Shown: in pieces, positions 15,519 to 24,066 of the stretch
How positions within the stretch are numbered: position 1 is the first letter of the stretch
Layout of the letters: each line of letters starts with the position of its first letter
From: an uncultured Blautia sp.
GTDB lineage: Bacteria > Bacillota > Clostridia > Lachnospirales > Lachnospiraceae
Length of the DNA stretch: 44,303 bases
Direction: 5' to 3'
Assembly (NCBI GenBank): GCA_900765525.1
Contig: CAAFRY010000038.1
Coordinates: 1 to 44,303, forward strand
Translations under genes and position numbers: made by a program
The notes under the pieces: generated by a model
Seen by the model: only the letters and a program-made list of their open reading frames with translations
Databases searched by the model: none
What the model was told of the DNA's origin: nothing

Positions 15519-18500
15519 ATGATGCAGAAGAACAGGAAAGAAACCATGGACGGCAATACAGCGGCAGCAATGGCGTCCTATTACTTTACAGAGGTTGCGG
15601 CTATTTATCCGATAACACCCTCCTCCCCTATGGCGGAGGCTGTGGACAAATGGGCGTCTCAGGGAAAGAAGAATATTTTTGGCAGGCCGGTCAGACTGAT
15701 TGAAATGCAATCGGAAGGCGGAGCGGCAGGAACTCTTCACGGCAGTCTTCAGGCCGGAGCTCTGTCCTCTACCTATACCTCTTCCCAGGGGTTATTGCTG
15801 ATGATACCTAATCTATATAAAATTGCGGGAGAACTGCTTCCCGGTGTGCTTCATGTGAGCGCCAGGTCCCTGGCCTCCAATGCATTGAGTATTTTCGGAG
15901 ACCACCAGGATGTGATGAGCATTCGTCAGACAGGAATGGCTTTGCTTGCCTCCGGCTCTGTGCAGGAATGTATGGATTTAGGGTGTATTGCCCATTTATC
16001 AGCAATCGGTGCCAGACTTCCCTTTGTTCATTTTTTTGATGGATTCCGAACCTCCCATGAAATACAGAAAATTGAAGTGATAGAGGAAGAAACAGTAAAA
16101 AAACTGGTGGATTGGGAAGGAATAAAGAAGTTTAGGGACAGGGCTTTAAATCCGGACCATCCTGTTTTAAGAGGAACCACACAGAATCCGGATATTTTCT
16201 TTCAAGAGAGAGAGGCTGTAAATAGATTCTATGACAAGCTGCCGGAGCTGGTACAGCAATATATGGACAGGCTGCAGGAGGAAACAGGGAGACAGTATCA
16301 TCTGTTTGATTACTATGGTGCCGGCAATCCTTCTGTTGTTTTGGTTGCTATGGGTTCTGTCTGTGAAGTAATTAAGGAGACTCTGGATTATCTGAATAAA
16401 CAGGAAGAGAAATATGGTTTGGTCCAGGTTCGCCTGTTTCGTCCCTTTTCTGCCTGTGATTTTTTGCAGGCTTTTCCGAAAAGTACGAAAACAGTGGTGG
16501 TATTAGACCGCACGAAAGAGCCGGGTGCAACAGGAGAGCCTTTGTATCAGGAGGTATGCGCCGCATTTAGGGCTGTGGATAAGAGTCCAAGGATTATTGG
16601 CGGGCGTTACGGCCTGGCTTCTAAGGATTTCAGGCCAAGTGATGTGAGAGCTGTTTTGAGAAATGGGGAACAGGAGTATCCGGTAGAAGGATTTACTGTA
16701 GGTATCCTGGATGACATTACAGGACATTCCCTTCCGGCAGAAAAGAATTTCCCGGATACTGCAGCAAAAGGAACCATAAACTGCAAATTTTGGGGACTGG
16801 GTTCAGACGGTACGGTAAGTGCGAATAAGTCTGCAGTGAAAATTATTGGAAATCATACGAATAAATATGTGCAGGCTTATTTTGCCTATGATTCTAAAAA
16901 GTCGGGAGGAATCACCATTTCCCATCTGCGCTTTGGAGACAGTCCTATCCGTTCGTCCTATTTGGTGGAACATGGGGACTATATTGCCTGTCATAACCAG
17001 GCTTATGTAAAGGATTATGACCTGCTGGAAGGAATAAAGGAAAATGGAATTTTTCTTCTGAATTGTATTTGGGATGAGCAGCAGCTGAGCAAGCATTTGC
17101 CAGAGGCCATGAAGCAGACTATTTTGAATAAAAACATCCGCTTTTACACCATAAACGGAGCACAATTGGCAGAAGAACTGGGGCTTGGCCGCCGTATCAA
17201 TATGATTATGCAGACGGCATTTTTTGCCCTGACGAAAATGATTCCCCTGGACCAGGCCATGTCTTATCTGGAACAGGAAGTACGGAAAAATTACGGACAT
17301 CAGGGGCAGAAAGTGATAGATATGAATGTTGAGGCTATCCGTCAGTCGGTTCAGCGCTTACATAAAGTAAATCTCGGCGCTTTAAAAACCAATGTCTGTG
17401 AGGAACAGATACAGGAAATTCATACAGGGTCAGATAAGCTGGATTTTTTTGTAAACCGTATTATGATGCCCATGAACCGGCAGCAGGGAGACAAAATTCC
17501 GGTTAGTGCTTTTCAGGGTATTGAAGACGGTACCTTTCCTATTGGTACCACACAATATGAAAAAAGAGGAATTGCCTTAGAAGTTCCCGACTGGAATCCA
17601 CAGGCCTGCCTGCAGTGCAACCGCTGCTCTTTTGTGTGTCCTCATGGGGTTTTGCGTCCACAATTACTGACAGAAGAGGAAAGGGAGAATGCCCCGGAGA
17701 AAGTACGAAACCAGGCCGGTCCTGCTAAGGGGTATAAAGGCCAGTATTTTTATATGGGATTTTCTCCCCTGGATTGCACAGGCTGCGGAAACTGTATCAA
17801 TGTATGCCCGGCGGGAAATTCTGCTTTGCAGATGATTCCTCTGGAACAGAGAGCGGCGGAAGAGGAAGAGAGCTGGGATTGGATTTCAAAGCGCCCTTTG
17901 CAGAAAACCGTAGAGAAGAACGGCTGCAGTGTGAAGGAAAGCCAGTTTTTGCCGGCTTACTTTGAATTTTCAGGGGCCTGTGCGGGATGCGGGGAGACCC
18001 CCTATGCCAGGCTGATTACACAGCTTTTCGGAGACAGAATGATGATTTCCAACTCTGCGGGATGTGCAACCGTGTGGGGAGGAAGCGCACCTGCAGTACC
18101 TTACCGGAAAGATAGGGAGGGACATGGACCTGCCTGGGGCTTCTCTCTTTTTGAAGATAATGCGGAATATGGGTTAGGCATGTATCTGGGATACCAGGCT
18201 ATTAGGGAGGAAGTTAAAGACCAGGTGGAAGAAATTTTATCCGGGCTTTCGGCTTCTGACAACGAGGATAAAGAACTGGAAAGAACTATCAGGCAGTGGC
18301 TGGAAGGATTCACGGATTCCAAGGACACAAGAAAACGTGGAGAAGCGTTGAAAAAGGAGCTGGAGAAAAACCAGGAGATAAAAGGAGCAAGGGATGTTCT
18401 TCAGAGGGCAGACTATTTTATCAAACGTTCCAATTGGATATTCGGGGGAGATGGATGGGCCTATGATATTGGTTATGGAGGTTTAGACCATGTGCTGTCC

Positions 18501-19091
18501 ACGGGTGCAGATATAAATGTAATGGTTTTTGATACAGAGGTTTATTCCAACACAGGAGGACAATCCTCTAAGTCAACGCCAAAGGCTGCCATAGCTAAAT
18601 TTTCCGCTGGGGGAAAACAAAGAAAAAAGAAAGAATTAGGTATGATGGCGGCTCAGTATGGAGATGTATATGTGGCTCAGATTGCTATGGGGGCAGACCC
18701 GTCTCAGGCCATAAAAGCCATTCAGGAAGCGGAGAGCTATCCGGGACCGTCTTTAATCATAGGTTATGCACCTTGTATCAATCATGGAATTAAAGGCGGG
18801 ATGGGGCGAACCCAGGAACAGCAGAAGAGAGCGGTAGAAGCCGGATATTGGAATTTGTACCGCTATGACCCCAGAAGAAAGCAAAGAGGAAAAAATCCTT
18901 TTGTTCTGGATTCTAAGGCGCCCAAAGCCGGATTTAGGGATTTCCTTATGAGTGAGGTACGATTTGTTTCACTGACAAAACAAAATCCGGAACTGGCGGA
19001 AGAATTATTCGCCCAGGCAGAAGAGGAAGCCAGAGAACGTTATGAAAGATATAAAAAATGGAGCATGGAGAAACAGGGGGGAGAAAGTTGA
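15519..19091 (+). CDS. nifJ: Pyruvate:ferredoxin (flavodoxin) oxidoreductase, single chain, or 2-oxo acid variant
   Basis: 1190-residue single-chain enzyme that oxidatively decarboxylates a 2-oxo acid to acyl-CoA and reduces ferredoxin. Seen: YPITPSSPMAE (30-40), Arg116, two ferredoxin-like 4Fe-4S motifs starting near residues 697 (CLQCNRCSFVC) and 753 (CTGCGNCINVC), a further cluster-binding CAGCGE near 821, and a thiamine diphosphate site GDGWAYDIG near 977 with EVYSNTGGQSS. Start at 15519 follows AGGAGAAGAGG; the ORF could extend to 15477 but would overlap the dehydrogenase gene. In the substrate-side loop, clostridial PFORs normally read (T/S)HALSIFGDHSDV; here it is SNALSIFGDHQDV (Asn121, Gln130), so the substrate may differ from pyruvate. 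Its stop overlaps the start of the UxaA-type small subunit. Confidence 0.92.
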   Translation: MMQKNRKETMDGNTAAAMASYYFTEVAAIYPITPSSPMAEAVDKWASQGKKNIFGRPVRLIEMQSEGGAAGTLHGSLQAGALSSTYTSSQGLLLMIPNLYKIAGELLPGVLHVSARSLASNALSIFGDHQDVMSIRQTGMALLASGSVQECMDLGCIAHLSAIGARLPFVHFFDGFRTSHEIQKIEVIEEETVKKLVDWEGIKKFRDRALNPDHPVLRGTTQNPDIFFQEREAVNRFYDKLPELVQQYMDRLQEETGRQYHLFDYYGAGNPSVVLVAMGSVCEVIKETLDYLNKQEEKYGLVQVRLFRPFSACDFLQAFPKSTKTVVVLDRTKEPGATGEPLYQEVCAAFRAVDKSPRIIGGRYGLASKDFRPSDVRAVLRNGEQEYPVEGFTVGILDDITGHSLPAEKNFPDTAAKGTINCKFWGLGSDGTVSANKSAVKIIGNHTNKYVQAYFAYDSKKSGGITISHLRFGDSPIRSSYLVEHGDYIACHNQAYVKDYDLLEGIKENGIFLLNCIWDEQQLSKHLPEAMKQTILNKNIRFYTINGAQLAEELGLGRRINMIMQTAFFALTKMIPLDQAMSYLEQEVRKNYGHQGQKVIDMNVEAIRQSVQRLHKVNLGALKTNVCEEQIQEIHTGSDKLDFFVNRIMMPMNRQQGDKIPVSAFQGIEDGTFPIGTTQYEKRGIALEVPDWNPQACLQCNRCSFVCPHGVLRPQLLTEEERENAPEKVRNQAGPAKGYKGQYFYMGFSPLDCTGCGNCINVCPAGNSALQMIPLEQRAAEEEESWDWISKRPLQKTVEKNGCSVKESQFLPAYFEFSGACAGCGETPYARLITQLFGDRMMISNSAGCATVWGGSAPAVPYRKDREGHGPAWGFSLFEDNAEYGLGMYLGYQAIREEVKDQVEEILSGLSASDNEDKELERTIRQWLEGFTDSKDTRKRGEALKKELEKNQEIKGARDVLQRADYFIKRSNWIFGGDGWAYDIGYGGLDHVLSTGADINVMVFDTEVYSNTGGQSSKSTPKAAIAKFSAGGKQRKKKELGMMAAQYGDVYVAQIAMGADPSQAIKAIQEAESYPGPSLIIGYAPCINHGIKGGMGRTQEQQKRAVEAGYWNLYRYDPRRKQRGKNPFVLDSKAPKAGFRDFLMSEVRFVSLTKQNPELAEELFAQAEEEARERYERYKKWSMEKQGGES
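19075..19090 (+). promoter_or_regulatory. Ribosome binding site and TTG start coupling PFOR to the dehydratase small subunit
   Basis: A GGGGGGAG run (19075-19082) stands 5-6 bases before TTG (19088-19090), which overlaps the PFOR stop TGA (19089-19091). This arrangement supports the TTG as the true start and implies translational coupling. Confidence 0.6.
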
Positions 19092-19396
19092 AGCCAACCG
19101 GAATTTTAATCCATCCCTCAGACCAGGTCATAACCCTGACCGAGGGAGCCAAGGCGGGTGAAGCCGTTTGCTATACCATGGACGGCAGTATACATAGCCA
19201 GAGGGCAAAAGAAGATATTCCTCAGTATCATAAAATGGCCATTCAGGAAATGAAGAAGGGACAGATGGTCCGCAAATATGGAGAAGAAATCGGCAGGACC
19301 ACAGAGGACATTTTGCCGGGCGCATGGGTTCATGTGCATAATCTGCAAAGTGCCTGCATGATGCAGGATAAGGGATGCAGGGAGGAAGAGAGATGA
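19088..19396 (+). CDS. UxaA-family dehydratase small subunit (SAF domain)
   Basis: 102 residues from a TTG start. The sequence KPTGILIHPSDQVITLTEGAKAGEAV matches the N-terminal SAF domain of altronate/galactarate dehydratases. The HKMAIQEMKKGQMVRKYGEE stretch and the final VHVHNLQS are typical. In many bacteria this domain is fused to the large catalytic part; here it is a separate gene as in SuyA/SuyB-type enzymes. The ATG at 19058 would overlap PFOR by 34 bases and has no good binding site, while TTG at 19088 has a strong one. The stop overlaps the start of the next gene by 4 bases (ATGA), so a 1:1 complex is expected. Confidence 0.88.
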   Translation: MKPTGILIHPSDQVITLTEGAKAGEAVCYTMDGSIHSQRAKEDIPQYHKMAIQEMKKGQMVRKYGEEIGRTTEDILPGAWVHVHNLQSACMMQDKGCREEER

Positions 19397-20553
19397 AGAT
19401 AAAGGGCTATCGAAGGCCGGACGGGAAGTTTGGAATCCGGAATCATGTGCTGATTCTGCCATGTTCACTCTGCGCCAGTGAAACAGCAAGATTTGCGGCC
19501 CAGAAGACAGAGGGTGCTGTTTATGTAGCCAACCAGGGCGGCTGTTCTTTGAGCAGGCGGGACTTGAAAGTGACGCTGGAGACTTTGTCCGGGCTGGCGG
19601 CAAATCCCAATGTATACGGAACTGTTCTGGTGGGAAATGGGTGTGAAGTAGTGCAGGCTTCGTTATTGGCTGAAAGAATCAGAGAAAAAACCTGCAAACC
19701 ATTGGAGGTATTAGTTCTGAGAGAAGAAGGAGGAAGTCTTAAAGCAGAGGAACATATCATAGAACTGGCAAAAGCCATGAGAAAGCAGGCGGATTTGCTT
19801 CCGCTACAGGAGGCGGATATTTCGGAGCTGGTGATGGGGACAGAATGTGGAGGTTCTGACCCTACCTCCGGACTGGCAGCTAATCCGGTGGTGGGAAAGT
19901 GCAGTGATTTATTGGTAAGCCATGGAGGAACAGTGATTTTGTCAGAAACTCCGGAAATGATTGGAGCTGAAAAAATCCTGGCAGCCCGCTGCGAAAAACA
20001 GGATGTAAAAGAAAAGCTTTTAAAAACCATCAAAGACTTTGAGGAAGATTTTCTCTGTGTAGGAGAGAATCCCAGAAACGGAAATCCTACGCCAGGCAAT
20101 ATTGCAGGAGGAATTACTACTTTGGAGGAAAAGTCTCTTGGCTGTGTACATAAAGCAGGGACTACGGTTATCCGGGAAGTAGTAGGGTATGGTGAACCTA
20201 TTTCAGAAAAAGGGCTGGTGGTGATGGATACACCGGGGCAGGATGTAGCCTCTATTGTGGGAATGGCAGCTGCCGGAGCTCAGGTGGCAGTATTTACTAC
20301 AGGGCACGGTACGCCTACGGGTTCCGGTCTTATCCCGGTAATTAAACTGACGGCAAACCAGGAGACGGCCAGGCTGATGGCGGATAACATAGATTATGAC
20401 TGCAGCCCGGTTCTTACCCAGGGAAAAGAACTGGAAACCGCCGGAGAGGAATTATTTGAGATGGTACTGAGAGTGGCCCGGGGAGAAAAGCCAAAAGCAG
20501 AACTGCTGGGTTTTCAGGATGTTTCCATGGCCAGATACTGCAATTTTGCATAG
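19393..20553 (+). CDS. UxaA-family dehydratase large subunit (altronate/galactarate/sulfolactate lyase-like)
   Basis: 386 residues, the catalytic subunit of an iron-dependent dehydratase that turns a 2,3-dihydroxy sugar acid into a 2-oxo-3-deoxy acid. Family motifs: GIRNHVLILPCSLC near the start, NQGGCSL, VLVGNGCEV, GTECGGSDPTSGLAANPVVG, and FTTGHGTPTGSGLIPV near the end. Start at 19393 is given by GGAGGAAGAG and the ATGA overlap with the small subunit. Possible substrates in the family are altronate, galactarate, other aldonates and 3-sulfolactate; there is no sulfonate gene nearby. No KDG kinase or aldolase follows. The direct coupling to PFOR suggests that the 2-oxo product goes to that enzyme; this is inference. 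Confidence 0.88.
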   Translation: MKIKGYRRPDGKFGIRNHVLILPCSLCASETARFAAQKTEGAVYVANQGGCSLSRRDLKVTLETLSGLAANPNVYGTVLVGNGCEVVQASLLAERIREKTCKPLEVLVLREEGGSLKAEEHIIELAKAMRKQADLLPLQEADISELVMGTECGGSDPTSGLAANPVVGKCSDLLVSHGGTVILSETPEMIGAEKILAARCEKQDVKEKLLKTIKDFEEDFLCVGENPRNGNPTPGNIAGGITTLEEKSLGCVHKAGTTVIREVVGYGEPISEKGLVVMDTPGQDVASIVGMAAAGAQVAVFTTGHGTPTGSGLIPVIKLTANQETARLMADNIDYDCSPVLTQGKELETAGEELFEMVLRVARGEKPKAELLGFQDVSMARYCNFA

Positions 20554-20568
20554 AGAGGGGAGAAAGCA

Positions 20569-22047
20569 ATGAGTTTAATGACGGCTCAGGAATATATAGA
20601 AAGCCTGAGAAAATTAAAGACAGTGGTATATCTGTTTGGGGAAAGGGTGGATAATTTCGTAGACCATCCTATTATTCGCCCATCTGTAAACTCTGTGGCC
20701 ATGACTTATGCCTTGGCCCAGAATCCCCAATACAAAGAAATTATGACAACAGTATCCCATTTGACAGGGGAGAGAATCAATCGCTTTTGTCATATTCATC
20801 AGAGCAGGGAAGACCTGGTAAATAAAGTGAAAATGCAGAGGATATTGGGCCAGAAAACAGGAGCCTGCTTTCAAAGATGTGTGGGAATGGATGCTTTTAA
20901 TGCAGTTTATTCTACAACCTATGAAACAGACCAGAAATATGGAACTGTTTATCACCGGCGTTTCTGCGATTATATGAGATATGTACAGGAAAAGGATTTA
21001 ACGGTAGACGGCGCTATGACAGACCCTAAGGGGGACAGAAGCCTGTCGCCTGGCAGGCAGGAAGACCCGGATATGTATCTGCATATTGTAGAGAAGCGGA
21101 GAGATGGGATTGTCGTAACAGGGGCAAAGGCTCATCAGACCGGAGCGGTAAATTCTCACGAACAGCTTATCATGCCTACCATAGCCATGAAGGAAGAGGA
21201 TAAAGCCTATGCAGTATGTTTTGCCGTACCTTCTGACGCCCAGGGAATTACCATGATTTATGGACGCCAGTCCTGTGATACAAGGAAATTAGAGGACAAT
21301 GGATGCATGGACTGCGGCAACTGTAAATTTGGAGGGCAGGAAGCCCTGGTTGTATTTGAGAATGTTTTCGTGCCTTGGGAGAGAGTCTTCTTATGTGAGG
21401 AGTATGAGTTTGCCGGAGTCTTGGTGGAGCGTTTTGCCGGTTACCACAGACAGAGCTATGGAGGCTGTAAGGCGGGAGTAGGAGATGTGCTGATTGGAGC
21501 AGCGGCTGTGGCGGCAGAGTATAACGGTGTGGAGAAGGCTTCTCACATTAAAGATAAACTCATTGAAATGATGCATTTGAATGAGACCTTGTATTGCTGC
21601 GGCATTGCCTGTTCGGCAGAAGGAAAAGCTACCCTGTCAGGGAATTATCAGATAAATACCCTTTTGGCTAATGTGTGCAAGCAGAATGTTACCAGATACC
21701 CTTATGAAATTGCAAGACTGGCAGAGGATATTGCCGGGGGTCTTATGGTGACTATGCCTTCAGAACAGGATTTTCATTCTCCGGAAGTGGGAGAATTGTG
21801 TAAAAAATATTTTAAGGGAAGCAGCACTGCAGATGTGATGGACCGTATGAAAATACTGCGTCTGATAGAAAGTATGACCCTGGGGGCAGGTGCTGTGGGG
21901 TATCGTACCGAGTCTCTTCATGGTGCAGGAAGCCCTCAGGCCCAAAGGATTATGATTGGCAGGCAGGGAGGGCTGGAAGAGAAAAAGAAGCTGGCCCAGG
22001 CTATTGCGGGAATCCAGAGAGGACAAAAAGAGAATGAAAACAGATAG
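20569..22047 (+). CDS. abfD: 4-hydroxybutyryl-CoA dehydratase/vinylacetyl-CoA isomerase-like enzyme
   Basis: 492 residues, very similar throughout to the Clostridium aminobutyricum enzyme as I remember it. It belongs to the 4-hydroxyphenylacetate 3-hydroxylase fold with FAD and one 4Fe-4S cluster. The four cluster ligands are conserved: Cys100, Cys104 (GACFQRCVGMDAFN), His293 and Cys300 (GYHRQSYGGCKAG). The reaction dehydrates 4-hydroxybutyryl-CoA to crotonyl-CoA through a ketyl radical. Oddity: residues 245-253 read GCMDCGNCK (Cys246, 249, 252), where the family normally has no cysteines (for example DIDLGNKQ). It starts 15 bases after the dehydratase with GGGGAGAAAG upstream. No gene for making 4-hydroxybutyryl-CoA in the usual way (CoA transferase, 4-hydroxybutyrate dehydrogenase) is nearby, so its substrate may come from the PFOR-like enzyme. 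Confidence 0.93.
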   Translation: MSLMTAQEYIESLRKLKTVVYLFGERVDNFVDHPIIRPSVNSVAMTYALAQNPQYKEIMTTVSHLTGERINRFCHIHQSREDLVNKVKMQRILGQKTGACFQRCVGMDAFNAVYSTTYETDQKYGTVYHRRFCDYMRYVQEKDLTVDGAMTDPKGDRSLSPGRQEDPDMYLHIVEKRRDGIVVTGAKAHQTGAVNSHEQLIMPTIAMKEEDKAYAVCFAVPSDAQGITMIYGRQSCDTRKLEDNGCMDCGNCKFGGQEALVVFENVFVPWERVFLCEEYEFAGVLVERFAGYHRQSYGGCKAGVGDVLIGAAAVAAEYNGVEKASHIKDKLIEMMHLNETLYCCGIACSAEGKATLSGNYQINTLLANVCKQNVTRYPYEIARLAEDIAGGLMVTMPSEQDFHSPEVGELCKKYFKGSSTADVMDRMKILRLIESMTLGAGAVGYRTESLHGAGSPQAQRIMIGRQGGLEEKKKLAQAIAGIQRGQKENENR

Positions 22048-22057
22048 GAAAATACCA

Positions 22058-23254
22058 ATGCTTAAACAGGATGGTGACAGAATTGTTCTTGCCGGCGCCT
22101 GCCGGACTCCTATAGGCGTTATGGGGGGAACCCTGAAAGCGGTGCCTGCAGCAGAACTGGGAGCGATTGTAATCCGGGAGGCTCTTCGCCGCAGCCATAT
22201 ACCGAAGGAGGAAGTGGACCAGGTGTATATGGGGTGTGTCATACAGGCAGGGCAGGGACAGAATGTGGCCCGCCAAGCCGCTGTAAAAGCAGGAATTCCA
22301 GTGGAGGTGCCTGCAGTTACAATGAATGTTGTATGCGGTTCCGGGCTGAACTGTGTAAATCAGGCAGCGGAAATGATAAAGGCAGGGGATGCAGAAATCG
22401 TTGTAGCGGGGGGCATGGAAAACATGACAATGTCCCCCTATGCTGTGACCCAGGGCAGGTATGGGTATCGTATGGGGGATGGAACCTTGGTGGATACCAT
22501 GGTGAAAGACGCACTGACAGATGCCTTTTATCAATACCATATGGGAATTACTGCGGAAAATATTGCGGAAAAATGGAATATCACCAGGGAAGAGCAGGAC
22601 AGATTTGCAGCCTGGAGTCAATCCAAGGCCGCAAGAGCCAGACAAGAGGGGCGATTTAAAGAAGAGATTGTTCCTGTCACAGTAGAAAGTAAAAAACAGA
22701 CCATAGTTTTTGCTGAGGATGAAGGAATCCGGCCGGAAACTACGGCAGAAAGTATCGGAAGATTACGGCCTGCTTTTAAAGAAAACGGTACAGTTACAGC
22801 AGCTAATTCTTCCGGAATCAATGATGGGGCCGCTGCGGTTGTAGTGCTTAGTGAGCGAAAGGCCATAGAGCTTGGCGTGACGCCTATGGCTATATGGAAG
22901 GAAGGAGCTTTGGCCGGAGTGGAGCCGGCTGTTATGGGAATCGGACCTGTGGCGGCAGTCCGGAAGATAATGAAAAAGACAGGATACAAAATAGACGATT
23001 TCGACCTTGTAGAAGCCAATGAAGCCTTTGCAGCCCAGGCTTTAGCTGTATCAAAAGAATTGGAAATTCACAGCAGCAGATTGAATGTAAATGGAGGAGC
23101 TATAGCATTGGGGCATCCGGTAGGAGCATCAGGCTGCAGGATTTTAGTTACCCTTCTTTATGAAATGGAGAGAAGAAATGCCGGAAGAGGGCTTGCGGCT
23201 CTTTGCATTGGCGGGGGTATGGGGTGCGCCGCTGTGGTGGAAAGAGAAACATAG
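22058..23254 (+). CDS. Acetyl-CoA C-acetyltransferase (thiolase)
   Basis: 398 residues, normal for a biosynthetic or degradative thiolase. Active-site Cys93 lies in NVVCGSGLN, with EAFAAQAL, GGAIALGHPVGASGCR (catalytic His) and the C-terminal CIGGGMG (second Cys). In this cluster it should split acetoacetyl-CoA into two acetyl-CoA. Start choice: ATG at 22058 has AGGA 8 bases upstream and gives the usual length. An in-frame ATG at 22034 would overlap the AbfD gene by 14 bases and is an alternative. Confidence 0.93.
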   Translation: MLKQDGDRIVLAGACRTPIGVMGGTLKAVPAAELGAIVIREALRRSHIPKEEVDQVYMGCVIQAGQGQNVARQAAVKAGIPVEVPAVTMNVVCGSGLNCVNQAAEMIKAGDAEIVVAGGMENMTMSPYAVTQGRYGYRMGDGTLVDTMVKDALTDAFYQYHMGITAENIAEKWNITREEQDRFAAWSQSKAARARQEGRFKEEIVPVTVESKKQTIVFAEDEGIRPETTAESIGRLRPAFKENGTVTAANSSGINDGAAAVVVLSERKAIELGVTPMAIWKEGALAGVEPAVMGIGPVAAVRKIMKKTGYKIDDFDLVEANEAFAAQALAVSKELEIHSSRLNVNGGAIALGHPVGASGCRILVTLLYEMERRNAGRGLAALCIGGGMGCAAVVERET

Positions 23255-23275
23255 GATACAGAAGGTGAGCAAAAA

Positions 23276-24052
23276 ATGGAATATGTATTATATGAGGAGC
23301 AAAAGAATATAGGGATTCTTACTCTTTCCCGGCAGGAGGCGCTGAATGCCCTGAACAGTCATATTTTGACAGAATTGGAAGCAGCTTTAGATGGTATAGA
23401 TACCGGTAATATCCGCTGCCTTATTCTGACCGGACAGGGGAAGAAGGCCTTTGCAGCAGGAGCTGACATTGGAGAAATGTGCAGCCTGTCTCCCCAAGAG
23501 GCAGAAAAATTCGGAAAAAAAGGTAATGCTGTTTTCAGAAAGATAGAAAATTTTCCCATACCAGTGGTAGCTGCTGTAAACGGCTTTGCCTTAGGCGGAG
23601 GCTGTGAATTAGCTATGTGCTGCGACATACGCATCTGCTCAGAAAATGCTGTATTCGGCCAGCCGGAAGTAGGACTTGGCATCATTCCCGGTTTCGGGGG
23701 AACCCAGAGACTGCCACGTTTAGTAGGTCTTTCTGCAGCAAAACAGATGCTTTATACAGGGCAAAATATAGATGCAGAGGAGGCTTTGAGGATTGGCCTG
23801 GTCAGCATGGTGTGTCCGGCTGAACTGCTTATGGAAAAGGCTTTATATCTGGCGGATAAGATTTGTAAAAATGCTCCTATTGCAGTGAAAAATTGTAAGA
23901 AAGCAATAAATCAGGGAATAGAGTGTGAGATAGACCAGGGAGTAGCTGTAGAATCCAGATTATTCGGAAGCTGTTTTGCAAGTCAGGACCAAAAAGAGGG
24001 TATGACAGCCTTTTTAGAAAAAAGAAAGACGAAAAATTTCAGGAACAAATAG
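23276..24052 (+). CDS. crt: Enoyl-CoA hydratase (crotonase)
   Basis: 258 residues, crotonase superfamily. The oxyanion-hole regions are AAGADIGEM and NGFALGGGCELAMCCD; the catalytic glutamates fit GGCELA and QPEVGLGIIPGFGG. It hydrates crotonyl-CoA to 3-hydroxybutyryl-CoA. AAGGTGAGC lies before the ATG. It sits between thiolase and 3-hydroxybutyryl-CoA dehydrogenase, and the order thiolase-crotonase-HBD is common in clostridia. Butyryl-CoA dehydrogenase and Etf genes, which normally accompany it in butyrate synthesis, are absent from the cluster. Confidence 0.93.
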   Translation: MEYVLYEEQKNIGILTLSRQEALNALNSHILTELEAALDGIDTGNIRCLILTGQGKKAFAAGADIGEMCSLSPQEAEKFGKKGNAVFRKIENFPIPVVAAVNGFALGGGCELAMCCDIRICSENAVFGQPEVGLGIIPGFGGTQRLPRLVGLSAAKQMLYTGQNIDAEEALRIGLVSMVCPAELLMEKALYLADKICKNAPIAVKNCKKAINQGIECEIDQGVAVESRLFGSCFASQDQKEGMTAFLEKRKTKNFRNK

Positions 24053-24066
24053 GAGGGAAAGGGTGT

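Noticed and set aside
19088..20553. Classical uronate route (altronate to KDG to KDPG)
   Set aside because: No KDG kinase, KDPG aldolase, uronate isomerase or altronate oxidoreductase is present; only the dehydratase is.
22001..22645. 214-residue open frame on the minus strand
   Set aside because: Antisense shadow of the thiolase gene without family features.
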